Source: Flexilinea sp.
GTDB lineage: Bacteria > Chloroflexota > Anaerolineae > Anaerolineales > Anaerolineaceae
NCBI GenBank assembly: GCA_017432685.1
Contig: JAFRIR010000002.1
Coordinates: 1-32,411 of the forward strand
Direction: 5' to 3'
DNA length: 32,411 bases
Notes under the pieces: model-generated
The model's input: the letters and a program-made list of their open reading frames with translations, nothing else
The model's database searches: none
What the model was told of the DNA's origin: nothing
Program-made: the position numbers and the translations under genes
Part shown: one piece after another, positions 7,591 through 15,832 of the stretch
Numbering within the stretch: the first letter of the stretch is position 1
How the letters are laid out: each line of letters opens with the position of its first letter

Positions 7591-7741
7591 TATAATATTT
7601 TAATGAGTATGCCTTTAGGTGAGGTGTATTTTATGTTGGATTTTTATTCGATTGATAATTACCCGGTTTGCCCGACATAATTACCAAATTGCTGATAAAC
7701 TAATATACGGGAATTAAACTCATAAAATACGGAGTTTGTCT
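7591..7741 (+). promoter_or_regulatory. BREX operon control region: -10 box, phased direct repeat, upstream ORF
   Basis: A TATAAT (7591-7596) gives a plausible -10 box without a good -35. Between it and brxA are two copies of ATAATTACC (7655-7663 and 7677-7685), 22 bp apart start to start. That is about two helical turns and suggests an operator. No WYL-type BrxR regulator gene, common upstream of BREX loci, is present here. Confidence 0.4.
7633..7680 (+). CDS. Possible 15-aa leader peptide upstream of brxA
   Basis: ATG at 7633 follows AGGTGAGG (7618-7625) and encodes MLDFYSIDNYPVCPT before TAA. It lies in the 5' untranslated region of the BREX operon and contains the first copy of the ATAATTACC repeat. 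Translation could couple to downstream expression, but there is no run of one amino acid and no clear attenuator. It may be chance. Confidence 0.25.
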   Translation: MLDFYSIDNYPVCPT

Positions 7742-8332
7742 ATGGCATCGAGTGTAAACGAATACAGTATGTCCTTCACGGCAGCGAGCCTGCTGCCGGC
7801 GGAAAGTCTTGCGCTTGCAGACGCTTATGCCGAAACACGGGACTGGGAGCGGACGAAAGAACAGGCGCTGCGCGAAAACCTGATCCAGAAGCGCAGTTAT
7901 TCATCCATCAAGCGTCAGGTCCCGGAGCTTATCAAACGCCTCACAAACCTGAGTGACCCGCAAATCGAACAGCTCGTTTCCGCAAATGATCACGAACAGA
8001 AATATATCCTGTGGCTGGCGGTATGTAAGACTTATCCCTTCCTGAAAGAATTTGCGCAGGAAATCATGTATGAACATTATCACGCGTTCAACAATTGCAT
8101 CACCCCGGCAGATGTCCGCGCCTTCTTTGATTCAAAGGCGATAATCCATCCCAGGCTGCAGGATCTTTCAGTGGAAACACAGAAGAAAGTGATCTCGGAA
8201 ACGATGACACTGCTGCGGCAGTCAGGACTGATCTCAGAGAAAAACGAGATCCTTCCATTGTTCATGACTGCTGCATTGGAAGTCTGCCTGTCAGAAGAAG
8301 ACGAAGAATATCGCAGAATTTATCCCTGCTGA
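7742..8332 (+). CDS. brxA: BREX protein BrxA (DUF1819), 196 aa
   Basis: BrxA is a small, mostly helical core BREX protein; characterised homologues have a NusB-like fold and bind DNA. The N-terminus EYSMSFTAASLLPAESLALADAY fits the family pattern of a short strand then a helix. The middle (YSSIKRQVPELIKRLTNLSD, then KYILWLAVCKTYPFLKEFAQ at about 90-110) matches the DUF1819 body. Length (~200 aa) and position as first gene of the operon agree. I prefer ATG 7742, with CGGAG at 7730-7734, over the in-frame TTG at 7736, which is too close to that site. brxB starts 11 bases downstream, so the genes are co-transcribed. No missing part is evident. Confidence 0.9.
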   Translation: MASSVNEYSMSFTAASLLPAESLALADAYAETRDWERTKEQALRENLIQKRSYSSIKRQVPELIKRLTNLSDPQIEQLVSANDHEQKYILWLAVCKTYPFLKEFAQEIMYEHYHAFNNCITPADVRAFFDSKAIIHPRLQDLSVETQKKVISETMTLLRQSGLISEKNEILPLFMTAALEVCLSEEDEEYRRIYPC

Positions 8333-8343
8333 ACAGAGGTGAG

Positions 8344-8955
8344 ATGAAAAACTATCAAAAGCAAACCATGTCTGACCGTATGGATTACCTGTTCCTGGTG
8401 ATTTCTTCAGAAGATTTTCTGAATCTGAAGGGCGAGACGAAAGAGACCTCCAATTATATCTGTCCCTTTGATCCAAAAGAAGCCGAAACCTTTGCAAAGG
8501 AAACCAGACGCCTGAAGGAAAGGCTTCACACGAACGGCATTGAAGTCTGTATGATCGATCTTTATGACCTCAGTAAAACGATCCTCGAAGAAGAAGGTGC
8601 CTGGGACTCAATCATAGAAGATGAGACCGATTGGGACAAAGAAGAACTGAAAGATATGCTGAAAGGAATGCTTGATCCGAAGGAAGTCCTTGCTCCGCGC
8701 ATTGAAGCAGAGGCAGCAAAGACAGAGCATCAGGTGATCTTTATAACCGGTTCCGGAGCTGTTTTCCCTTACGTCCGGACACACAACCTGATCGAGAGTC
8801 TCGGATCACACAACGCCAAAAACGAACCGATCATAATTTTTTTCCCGGGGGACTACATCGATACACACGCTACCGGCCTGTCGCTGGAGCTCTTTAACAT
8901 GTTCCCGAATGACCGTTATTACCGTGCCCATAATATCTATAACTACATGGAATAG
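8344..8955 (+). CDS. brxB: BREX protein BrxB (DUF1788), 203 aa
   Basis: BrxB is a core BREX protein of about 200 aa of unclear biochemical role, thought to help assemble the complex. The sequence shows the DUF1788 elements: an N-terminal helix with LFLVISSEDFLN, the strand VCMIDLYDLSKTIL (about 76-89), the core strand HQVIFITGSGAVFPYVRTHNL (about 129-149), and the near-terminal strand EPIIIFFPGDY (about 160-170). It begins 11 bases after brxA behind GAGGTGAG and ends 9 bases before brxC. This tight spacing and the order A-B-C are diagnostic of type I BREX. The length is normal. Confidence 0.9.
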   Translation: MKNYQKQTMSDRMDYLFLVISSEDFLNLKGETKETSNYICPFDPKEAETFAKETRRLKERLHTNGIEVCMIDLYDLSKTILEEEGAWDSIIEDETDWDKEELKDMLKGMLDPKEVLAPRIEAEAAKTEHQVIFITGSGAVFPYVRTHNLIESLGSHNAKNEPIIIFFPGDYIDTHATGLSLELFNMFPNDRYYRAHNIYNYME

Positions 8956-8964
8956 GGAGGCAGC

Positions 8965-11900
8965 ATGAAACTAAACGAACTCTTCCTGGATCCGATCGAA
9001 CGACCGATCGATCCCGTCATCAAAGCCGACGACAGATCCCATTTACAAACGGATATCAACGAATATGTGATCACCCGGGAAATTGAAGAAAACCTGGATG
9101 AGTTGCTGGATACTTATATCACCTGGAATGAAGTAAACGGGGTTTGGATCTCGGGCTTTTTTGGTTCCGGTAAATCCCACTTGCTGAAGATGCTGTCCCT
9201 CCTGTTGGAAAACCCCGTGATAGATGGCTTCGAAAACGGGATCAATGAAGCATTCCGTAAAAAGATCGACGAAAGGGAAACGATCCTGAAAGGGAAGATC
9301 CGCCGATTAGTCTCCATCCCGAGTAAGTCGATCCTGTTCAATATTATCCAGGTCAACGATGTGACGGCTAAAGACAAGGACCAGGAGGGTGCCCCTGTTC
9401 TGATCGCATTTCAGCGGGAATTTGATGATTTCTGCGGATACTACGGCAGTCTGCCTCACATTGCCGAAATGGAACGGCAATTGGATGAGAACGGGCAATA
9501 TGAGGTATTCAAAGCAAAATTCAAAGAATTTGCAGGCGAAGAATGGGAAAACGGACGCAGGAAAAACCTGATCTTCTCAGCTGCCATCGATAAAGCCTTT
9601 GCGGCTGCCACGAATCAGGATGAAGTAAAGAACATCCAGAAGCAGTTCAAGGATAATTATCACAATTCCCCGAAGGATTTTGCGGGGAAAGTGAAAACTT
9701 ACATCGACAAGCAGGAGAAAAATTTCCGCCTGAACTTTTTTGTCGATGAGATCGGACAGTTTATCGTTCGCTCAAAGCAGCTGATGTCCATGCTGCAGAC
9801 AATCGCCGAGTCACTGGCCACGATCTGTAAAGGACGATCGTATATCTTTGTGACTGCGCAGGAAGAAATGGATAAATTCATCGGGAACCTGGATAACAAA
9901 GCTCACTCCGATGATTTTTCCACCATTCGCGGCCGCTTCAAGTGCAAAATGCACCTGTCCTCCAAAAACGTCGATGAGGTCATCGAAAGACGTCTGCTGC
10001 GGAAGAAACCGGAACATGTGGAAATGCTGCGCAGCCTTTATCGCACTTCCAACAGTGACTTTCCGACACTTTTCAATTTCTCGGATGATTCGATCTCTTT
10101 CAAACTTTATGAGAATGAAGATGACTTCATCAATAAATATCCCTTCGTTCCCTACCAGTTTGACCTCTTCCAGCAGATCATTCTGCAGTTTTCCGATCAG
10201 AACGTCTTTGAGGGAAAGTTCAGTTCCGTCGGTGAGCGCTCCATGCTGGACGTCTTCCAGAAAGTGCTGATAGCGCTGAAGGATGAAGAGATCGGCGTGG
10301 GCGGCACGATCGTCCCGTTTTTCCGCACCTATGACGGTGTTCAGTCAGATCTGATCTCCGCTTACCGCAGCGCCATCAACCTGGCCTCCAAAAACATGGC
10401 CGAAGACCCATTCACGGTGAATATTCTCAAGACCCTGTTCCTGGTGCGGTTTTATGACAAGTTCACCTCAAACGAAGGTAATATCCGCATCCTGATGGAA
10501 AACCATCTGGATCAGGATCTGCCAAAGCTCCGCGAACAGGTCCACAATTCACTGGTGAAACTGGAGAAGAACAATTACATTCAGCGTAACGGTGATACCT
10601 GGTCCTTCCTGACCGATGAACAGAAAGAGATCGAAAACGACATACAAAACAAGATCACCATCGACGACAGTGATATCGGCAGTGAGCTGAAGAAGCTGCT
10701 TTTCGATTCGATCCTGAACCAGCCTGCCATCCGCTACGACAAAACAGGACGGGATTATAAATTCACGAAACTTGTCGATGGGTTCCCGTATTCGCCCACT
10801 GTGGACCTTTCGGTGAACATCGCGACAACCTTTAATGATGATATTGACCATCCCGATACCCTGGTCTCCCATTCATTTGGGAAGAAAGAACTGCTGATCA
10901 TCCTGCAGCGGGATGACAACCTTGAGCAGGACCTCCGGCATTACCTCAAGACTGCCCGATATCTGACCTATAACTCTCAGCAGACGCAGAGCCCTGCCCG
11001 CAACCAGATCCTGCGGGATCTCGGGGCACTCAACAATAACCGCCGGGAAGAGCTGAAAAACCGTCTGAGTGATGCACTGAAAGCCGCCAAGTGGCTGCCG
11101 AACGGGGCCGAAGCGGAAATTATGCCGGCAGATCCGAAGGCAATGCTGCAAACTGCTTTTATCCGCCTGATCGAGCTTGTTTATCCGAACCTGCAGATGA
11201 TCGTCAACAAGACTTTCAGCGAGAAAAAAATCAAAGATATCCTGAATGCGGGTCCGGAACTGCTTGAAACGCAGCTGACCGTAGAGGAAAGAGATGTCCG
11301 CAATTATATTGGCAATCAGCATGTCAAGAACCCGCCGGTCACTATTAAAGACCTCATGGATCAATACACCGCAGACAGTTACGGCTGGTACACGGAAGCT
11401 GTTCAATGCATTCTTGCCCGTCTGCTGAAAGTCGGAAAAATCGAACTGTATCAGGACGGGACGGAAGTTGCGGAAAAGTATCTGTTCGGAGCACTGACGA
11501 ATTCGAGATTTTTCAATGCTGTACAGGTCGTTCCGCTGAAGGATTACGATAAGCGTGCCATCCGGGAGCTGAAAAAATTTTACGAAGACTTTTTCTCGAA
11601 GACTGTCTCAACTGAGGACCCGAAAGAGCTGGCAGCATTGGTTCGCGGGCAGTTTGATGAGCTGATGAAAGACCTTAATGACTGGCTGAACGAACAGGAC
11701 AAGCTGGCGGCATTTATTCCGAAAATCAAGGGTGCCCGGCAGATGATCCTGCCATCCTATGGGAAAAGCAATGATTATTATCTGAACGATCTCGCGGATG
11801 AGTATGAAACCCTGCTCGGACTGAACCGGGACTTCCTAAGCGATTTCAAGGCTTTTTATAACGGGAACCAGTATGCGATTTACAAAAACGCCGCAGAATT

Positions 11901-12549
11901 TCTGGACCGCGAATCAGACAACCTCAGTGAACTGCGCGACAAAACAGCGATCGATGAACTGGGCAGCAGGCTTGCGGATCCGGAATGTTACCAGAACGGC
12001 GGCATTCCGCAGATCAAAAAACTGCACGCTTCTTTGCAGAACCGCATCAGTGAAATGCTTATTGAGCTGCGGCAGCGGTATTGCCGCAATGTCGATGAGC
12101 TGGAAAAACAGCTGCAGTCCCAGGGGGAATATGTGGATCTGACGGAAGAGCAGAAGCAGACGCTCGCGGCCAAATACGCCGAAGCAAAACAGACCATCAA
12201 TCAGCAGAACAAGGCATGGGTGATCCGCAGCACTTTTGAGAATTTCAGCAAGGGACAGACGACCCGCCTGAACGAAATGAGCAATTGGGCGAAAATCAAT
12301 AAGGAGTCAGTTACGCCGGAGCCTCCGAAACCTCCAGTACACGAACCGGATGGTACAGGAAGTGTATCAGGTGGTGGTACGGTCAAACAACCGGAATCAC
12401 CGCAGCCACAGGTAACTTATGTCCAGGCACGGCAGCTGGTTCATTCCAATGCCATCCTTTCTACAGCGTCTGATGTCGATGAATATCTTGAAAAGCTGCG
12501 TAACGCCTATATGCAGGCCATCTGCGAAGGCAAAAAGATCCAGCTGTAA
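8965..12549 (+). CDS. brxC: BREX P-loop ATPase BrxC (PglY-like), 1194 aa
   Basis: BrxC is the large P-loop ATPase of BREX, required for both host methylation and phage exclusion. A Walker A motif GFFGSGKSH is at residues 64-72. A Walker B is at NFFVDEIGQF (257-266), with D261 and E262 as the acidic pair. After it, IFVTAQEEM carries a likely sensor strand, and FPFVPYQFDL-type sequence near 391-400 is typical of the family. The C-terminal half is helical and charged. It ends in a Pro/Gly-rich linker (about 1117-1150: PEPPKPP, GGGTVKQPE) before a last helical segment. The length of ~1200 aa is standard. GGAGG lies directly upstream of the start. The next gene begins 68 bases later, so the insert cassette follows without a visible terminator. 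Confidence 0.95.
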   Translation: MKLNELFLDPIERPIDPVIKADDRSHLQTDINEYVITREIEENLDELLDTYITWNEVNGVWISGFFGSGKSHLLKMLSLLLENPVIDGFENGINEAFRKKIDERETILKGKIRRLVSIPSKSILFNIIQVNDVTAKDKDQEGAPVLIAFQREFDDFCGYYGSLPHIAEMERQLDENGQYEVFKAKFKEFAGEEWENGRRKNLIFSAAIDKAFAAATNQDEVKNIQKQFKDNYHNSPKDFAGKVKTYIDKQEKNFRLNFFVDEIGQFIVRSKQLMSMLQTIAESLATICKGRSYIFVTAQEEMDKFIGNLDNKAHSDDFSTIRGRFKCKMHLSSKNVDEVIERRLLRKKPEHVEMLRSLYRTSNSDFPTLFNFSDDSISFKLYENEDDFINKYPFVPYQFDLFQQIILQFSDQNVFEGKFSSVGERSMLDVFQKVLIALKDEEIGVGGTIVPFFRTYDGVQSDLISAYRSAINLASKNMAEDPFTVNILKTLFLVRFYDKFTSNEGNIRILMENHLDQDLPKLREQVHNSLVKLEKNNYIQRNGDTWSFLTDEQKEIENDIQNKITIDDSDIGSELKKLLFDSILNQPAIRYDKTGRDYKFTKLVDGFPYSPTVDLSVNIATTFNDDIDHPDTLVSHSFGKKELLIILQRDDNLEQDLRHYLKTARYLTYNSQQTQSPARNQILRDLGALNNNRREELKNRLSDALKAAKWLPNGAEAEIMPADPKAMLQTAFIRLIELVYPNLQMIVNKTFSEKKIKDILNAGPELLETQLTVEERDVRNYIGNQHVKNPPVTIKDLMDQYTADSYGWYTEAVQCILARLLKVGKIELYQDGTEVAEKYLFGALTNSRFFNAVQVVPLKDYDKRAIRELKKFYEDFFSKTVSTEDPKELAALVRGQFDELMKDLNDWLNEQDKLAAFIPKIKGARQMILPSYGKSNDYYLNDLADEYETLLGLNRDFLSDFKAFYNGNQYAIYKNAAEFLDRESDNLSELRDKTAIDELGSRLADPECYQNGGIPQIKKLHASLQNRISEMLIELRQRYCRNVDELEKQLQSQGEYVDLTEEQKQTLAAKYAEAKQTINQQNKAWVIRSTFENFSKGQTTRLNEMSNWAKINKESVTPEPPKPPVHEPDGTGSVSGGGTVKQPESPQPQVTYVQARQLVHSNAILSTASDVDEYLEKLRNAYMQAICEGKKIQL

Positions 12550-12617
12550 CAGGGAATGTCCAGACAAGGAAGCTTTGAACAGACACAAAATAATAACGAT
12601 AAAAAACGGAGGCTAGA

Positions 12618-13883
12618 ATGCTGCTCCAATTCAGAATAAAAAACTACCGCTCATTTCGGGATGAAACCATGTTAGATATGACTGCAACAGACATTGCAGA
12701 GCATACAGAAACACTTATTCATTTCGACAATGAAAAAATCCTTCCCATTACTGCCATTTTTGGGGCAAATGCTAGCGGTAAGACAAACATTGTCAGCGCA
12801 TACATGGTTATGGCTTTCATGGTTCAACACTCTCTCGAATGGTATGACGAGACAGACAGCGAAGGTAATATAATTGGACACTTCGTTTTGTCCGAATACT
12901 ACCCATTTGCTTTTGATCCGGAGACAAAGGATAAAGACATTGAATTTGAAGTATGGTTTACTTCAAAATATGATAAGGAAGAAATCACATTTAATTACGG
13001 ATTTTCATGGAATAAGAACCGGATTCATGAAGAATGGCTGAACAAAAAAAATAAAAATACTGAAGAATACAGTCCTGTTTTTTTACGGCAAGAGAAGAAA
13101 TTAACCACTTTTTCTGAAGATATTCCTGAATCTGGAAATGAGATTATCCGAGACGCATTGTCACCTCAAATGCTCGTGGTTTCTCTCGGTGCGAGATTGA
13201 ATTTTAAAATACTGCAAAGTGTATATCGCTTCTTCCAGACAACCCAGGTGTTATACCCAAAAGGCGGTGTTGATATTCGTGTGCCTTACATGTTCAAAAC
13301 AGACAAGAATGTTCAGAACCAGGTTTTACGTTATTTGCAGGCATTTGATGACAGCATTGTCGGTTTTGAAATTGACGAATCTCTCCATTCTGCAAATGAA
13401 TACAAGAACATTTTCACCTTACATAAATCCATCGGAAGCCAAACGCCATCACGGATTCCCCTCGAAGAGGAATCTACAGGAACGCTGCGAATGTTCAGTC
13501 TTTACCGAAACTTATTTGCCGCAATCAATAATGGAGGTGTCTTGTGGATGGATGAGATAAATTCCCATTTACATCCCCTCCTCGTTCGCAATCTGCTTCT
13601 GAACTTTATTGATCCGGGGCTCAATCCACTTCATGCACAGTTGATTTTTACAACACATGATCCCTGGATGTTGGAAAATGGTTTGCTGAGAAAAGATGAA
13701 ATATGGTTTGTTGAAAAGGATACTGAAGGTATATCCGATCTTTATTCACTGGCGGATTTCAAGAATATCGGTGGGGATGACAACGAAAAAAGCTATGCCA
13801 AAAGATACCTGCTTGGGGAATTTGGAGCAATTCCTGAATTAAACACTTTGGTTCTTTATCCGGAGTATAGCCATGGCTCATAA
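12618..13883 (+). CDS. rloA: AAA/ABC-type ATPase, RloA/AbiLi-like, 421 aa
   Basis: The protein is an ABC-type ATPase of the OLD/RloA group. It starts LLQFRIKNYRSFRDETMLDM, the classic N-terminus of this group. It has a Walker A GANASGKTN (49-57), an ABC-signature-like ESTGTLRMF, a Walker B VLWMDEI (308-314, with D312 and E313), and the switch histidine in FTTHDPWML (H347). It starts behind GGAGG and overlaps the next gene by 11 bp, so the two are translationally coupled. With the RloB partner it should form an abortive-infection pair, in which the ATPase senses phage and activates the partner. It is related in logic to, but distinct from, the PARIS AriA-AriB pair. Its position inside the BREX operon is a known hotspot for passenger defence genes. 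Whether it acts alone or with BREX is unknown. Confidence 0.85.
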   Translation: MLLQFRIKNYRSFRDETMLDMTATDIAEHTETLIHFDNEKILPITAIFGANASGKTNIVSAYMVMAFMVQHSLEWYDETDSEGNIIGHFVLSEYYPFAFDPETKDKDIEFEVWFTSKYDKEEITFNYGFSWNKNRIHEEWLNKKNKNTEEYSPVFLRQEKKLTTFSEDIPESGNEIIRDALSPQMLVVSLGARLNFKILQSVYRFFQTTQVLYPKGGVDIRVPYMFKTDKNVQNQVLRYLQAFDDSIVGFEIDESLHSANEYKNIFTLHKSIGSQTPSRIPLEEESTGTLRMFSLYRNLFAAINNGGVLWMDEINSHLHPLLVRNLLLNFIDPGLNPLHAQLIFTTHDPWMLENGLLRKDEIWFVEKDTEGISDLYSLADFKNIGGDDNEKSYAKRYLLGEFGAIPELNTLVLYPEYSHGS

Positions 13884-14499
13884 AGGTGAACGAAAAACGC
13901 GCAGTGCACGTCCCGAACGGATCCCGAAGTTGGGCCGGTATGTTATTGTAACGGATACGGATGAGACAGAGAAAAACTATTTCGAAGGGCTAAAGGCCAA
14001 TCTCCCGGAGGCTTCCCGGAATCAGCTCGAAATCGTAGTTAGGAAATGCACAACACAGGAACTGGTAAAAAAGGCCTGCGAAGAGATGCTGCGCGCGCCT
14101 AAATATGCTCAGATTGTCATTGTCTTCGACCGTGACGATGTCAGGAATTTTGATACGATCATTCGTGATGCGGAAAAACAAGATATTTTTGTTGGTTGGT
14201 CAAACCCCTGTTTTGAAATCTGGATGCACGCCTACTTTGGTGAAATGCCGCCGTCAGATGTTTCCAAAACCTGCATCGCGAAATTTTCACGCTCTTTTAT
14301 GGAAAGGAGCGGAGGCGAATATGCCAAAAGTGATAAAAGGATTTATGAGAAGCTGACCCGTTATGGCAATGAGGAAACTGCAATAAAAATCGCAAAGAAC
14401 AGATATCAAAGTTATAAGGGAACAGCAAAACCATCCGAAATGAATCCTTGCACTGCCGTTTGGCAGATCGTGGAAGAAATAAAAAACAAGTCGGAGTAA
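13873..14499 (+). CDS. rloB: RloB/AbiLii-like protein, 208 aa
   Basis: RloB-family proteins are about 200 aa and are encoded beside RloA ATPases in restriction and defence loci. They are thought to be the effector, with a Toprim-like core. The features expected are present: RYVIVTDTDETEKNYFEGL (22-40) with the conserved E-x-x-YFxG; the acidic IVIVFDRDD (81-89); and SNPCFEIWMHAYF (110-122), where the S-N-P-x-F-E-x-W block is strongly conserved in the family. The N-terminal 16 residues are basic. The start ATG overlaps the end of the ATPase gene. The following gene starts 8 bases after its stop, so this cassette probably continues. Nuclease activity is inferred from the family, not visible as such. 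Confidence 0.82.
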   Translation: MAHKGERKTRSARPERIPKLGRYVIVTDTDETEKNYFEGLKANLPEASRNQLEIVVRKCTTQELVKKACEEMLRAPKYAQIVIVFDRDDVRNFDTIIRDAEKQDIFVGWSNPCFEIWMHAYFGEMPPSDVSKTCIAKFSRSFMERSGGEYAKSDKRIYEKLTRYGNEETAIKIAKNRYQSYKGTAKPSEMNPCTAVWQIVEEIKNKSE

Positions 14500-14507
14500 T
14501 AGCTTCA

Positions 14508-15584
14508 ATGGCGGATGAAATTGTTATAAAAGACGATGATATCGTCGAAATCAAAAGAAAAAAAGACGACGGCCTGATCGAAATATCAAATGACGAACGG
14601 GTTTTTCATCTGAATGATGAGCCGGGTGTTGACACGGAGGACCTGTTCGGAAAGATCGCCGGATTGCTCCGTATGGAAGATATTATTAAAAATGTTCAAA
14701 AAGGTGTTCATTTCGTCGTGAAGATTCCGGAACAATTCATTGAAGCCTATAACCGCGGCGATCTTAAAATGCTGGAATCACAGGACGGAACGAACTGGGC
14801 TTCCTTATATAAAATCAACGAATCGGGACGATATGAATTTGTAGCAAATTTGCCCGTTCAGGAAGAGTCATTCATTCAGGGAAATCCGTTCCAGGACTTT
14901 TCCGCAAACCTGCAAACGATGATGATCCAAAAACAGCTCTCAGCGCTGAAAGAGGCAATCAAGGATGTCGCTGAAACGGTACAGCGTATTGAACAGGGAC
15001 AAACAGATGACCGGATCGGGCTGATCATTTCCGGACGAGATCAGATCATTGCTGCTCTTGAAAATAAAGATCCTGAAGCCCGGAAACGTGAACTTGAGCA
15101 TGGCAGGCAAAGTCTCAATGATGGCCGCAGCCAGGTGTTTACGACGCTTTCCACCCGGGCAAGCGCGTATGAACCAATTCCCGGGAATAAATTTAAGTTC
15201 TATTTCAAACGATTGAATACAAAATATTCGCCGAAAAGAGAAAGGGATTTTTATTCCGTTCAGGACTATTTTGATCTTTATATGGATGCTACCAAAACGC
15301 TTGCCGCTTCTTACGCGATCGAAGGAGACATGGAACGGGCGAAAAGTACGATAGAACGCGCAGCCCGGGACCTCAGCAGGATTGATTTTGAAAATGTATC
15401 CACCATCAGGTACCTGCACCCTAAAAGGGACAATTGGTTCTTTGAAGATTCCCCAAACCTGATGAAGGACGAGGCAACTGAGTGCATAGAAAGCACAAAA
15501 AAATATGATTGCTTTCTGTTGGAAGTGCCTGCAGAAAAATTATTACCGGAAGGAGAGGATGATGACAGAGCGAAGGAAATTTGA
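14508..15584 (+). CDS. Unknown protein of the BREX insert cassette, 358 aa
   Basis: I do not recognise a family. Seen in the sequence: an acidic, strand-rich N-terminus (ADEIVIKDDDIVEIKRKKDD); a strand HFVVKIPEQFIEAY (about 68-81); a charged heptad-like helix QLSALKEAIKDVAETVQRIE (about 124-143) that could be a coiled coil; and a helical C-terminal half with a TPR-like look (ASYAIEGDMERAKSTIERAARDL). There are no membrane segments and no recognisable nuclease or NTPase motif. I take ATG 14508 as start, because an upstream in-frame ATG at 14448 lies deep inside rloB; the GGAG at 14492 is 12 bases away, a long spacing. Its end overlaps the next gene by 23 bases. Coupling to a small membrane protein suggests a sensor-effector pair, which is inference. 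Confidence 0.7.
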   Translation: MADEIVIKDDDIVEIKRKKDDGLIEISNDERVFHLNDEPGVDTEDLFGKIAGLLRMEDIIKNVQKGVHFVVKIPEQFIEAYNRGDLKMLESQDGTNWASLYKINESGRYEFVANLPVQEESFIQGNPFQDFSANLQTMMIQKQLSALKEAIKDVAETVQRIEQGQTDDRIGLIISGRDQIIAALENKDPEARKRELEHGRQSLNDGRSQVFTTLSTRASAYEPIPGNKFKFYFKRLNTKYSPKRERDFYSVQDYFDLYMDATKTLAASYAIEGDMERAKSTIERAARDLSRIDFENVSTIRYLHPKRDNWFFEDSPNLMKDEATECIESTKKYDCFLLEVPAEKLLPEGEDDDRAKEI

Positions 15585-15768
15585 GCGCCAGCGTTTTGAG
15601 AAAGATGAAGACAAGGGCTTTGAAAAAGCTATAGGTATTGGTAAAGTAGTTGGTGGGGCAATCGTCGGCATTGGAGTAATCGGTATTGGTATATTTTCCC
15701 TGGTCGTAAAAAAGGACTCGACATTGCTTGAAAAAGGCTTGGAAATGGTCACCAGAAAAAAACTGTAG
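15562..15768 (+). CDS. Small single-pass membrane protein of the insert cassette, 68 aa
   Basis: The first ~20 residues are strongly charged (MTERRKFERQRFEKDEDKGF). They are followed by one glycine-rich hydrophobic segment (about 22-47: IGIGKVVGGAIVGIGVIGIG, continuing IFSLVV) and a short basic tail ending RKKL. The regular small-residue spacing (GxxxG) suggests tight helix packing or oligomerisation. By the positive-inside rule both ends are basic, so topology is not decided. The start ATG 15562, with AGGAG 6 bases before, overlaps the end of the 358-aa gene; ATG 15559 is an alternative. Small membrane proteins paired with a cytosolic sensor are common in abortive-infection systems, which makes a membrane-damaging or anchoring role plausible but unproven. 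Confidence 0.62.
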   Translation: MTERRKFERQRFEKDEDKGFEKAIGIGKVVGGAIVGIGVIGIGIFSLVVKKDSTLLEKGLEMVTRKKL

Positions 15769-15786
15769 TAAACAACTGCGTGAGGT

Positions 15787-15815
15787 GGGGACAGTCCCAT
15801 AAAGGGACAGTCCCC
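15787..15815. repeat. 29-bp interspersed palindromic repeat, copy 1
   Basis: The element is GGGGACAGTCCC, then ATAAA, then GGGACAGTCCCC. Each half is itself palindromic around a central A, and the two halves pair as a 12-bp stem with one mismatch. An identical copy lies at 22669-22697. It occupies the gap just before the pglX ribosome binding site. Confidence 0.9.
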
Positions 15816-15832
15816 GATGAGGGGAGGAAAAG

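Noticed and set aside
7736-7741. TTG start for brxA
   Set aside because: It lies only 1 base from the CGGAG site, while ATG 7742 has proper spacing.
12618-14499. PARIS (AriA-AriB) system
   Set aside because: The ATPase plus small partner is similar in layout, but the partner has the RloB motifs (E-x-x-YFxG, SNPxFExW) and not a DUF4435 pattern that I can recognise.
15787-15815. CRISPR-like repeat
   Set aside because: There are only two copies, nearly 7 kb apart, without spacers or cas genes; this is a REP-like element.
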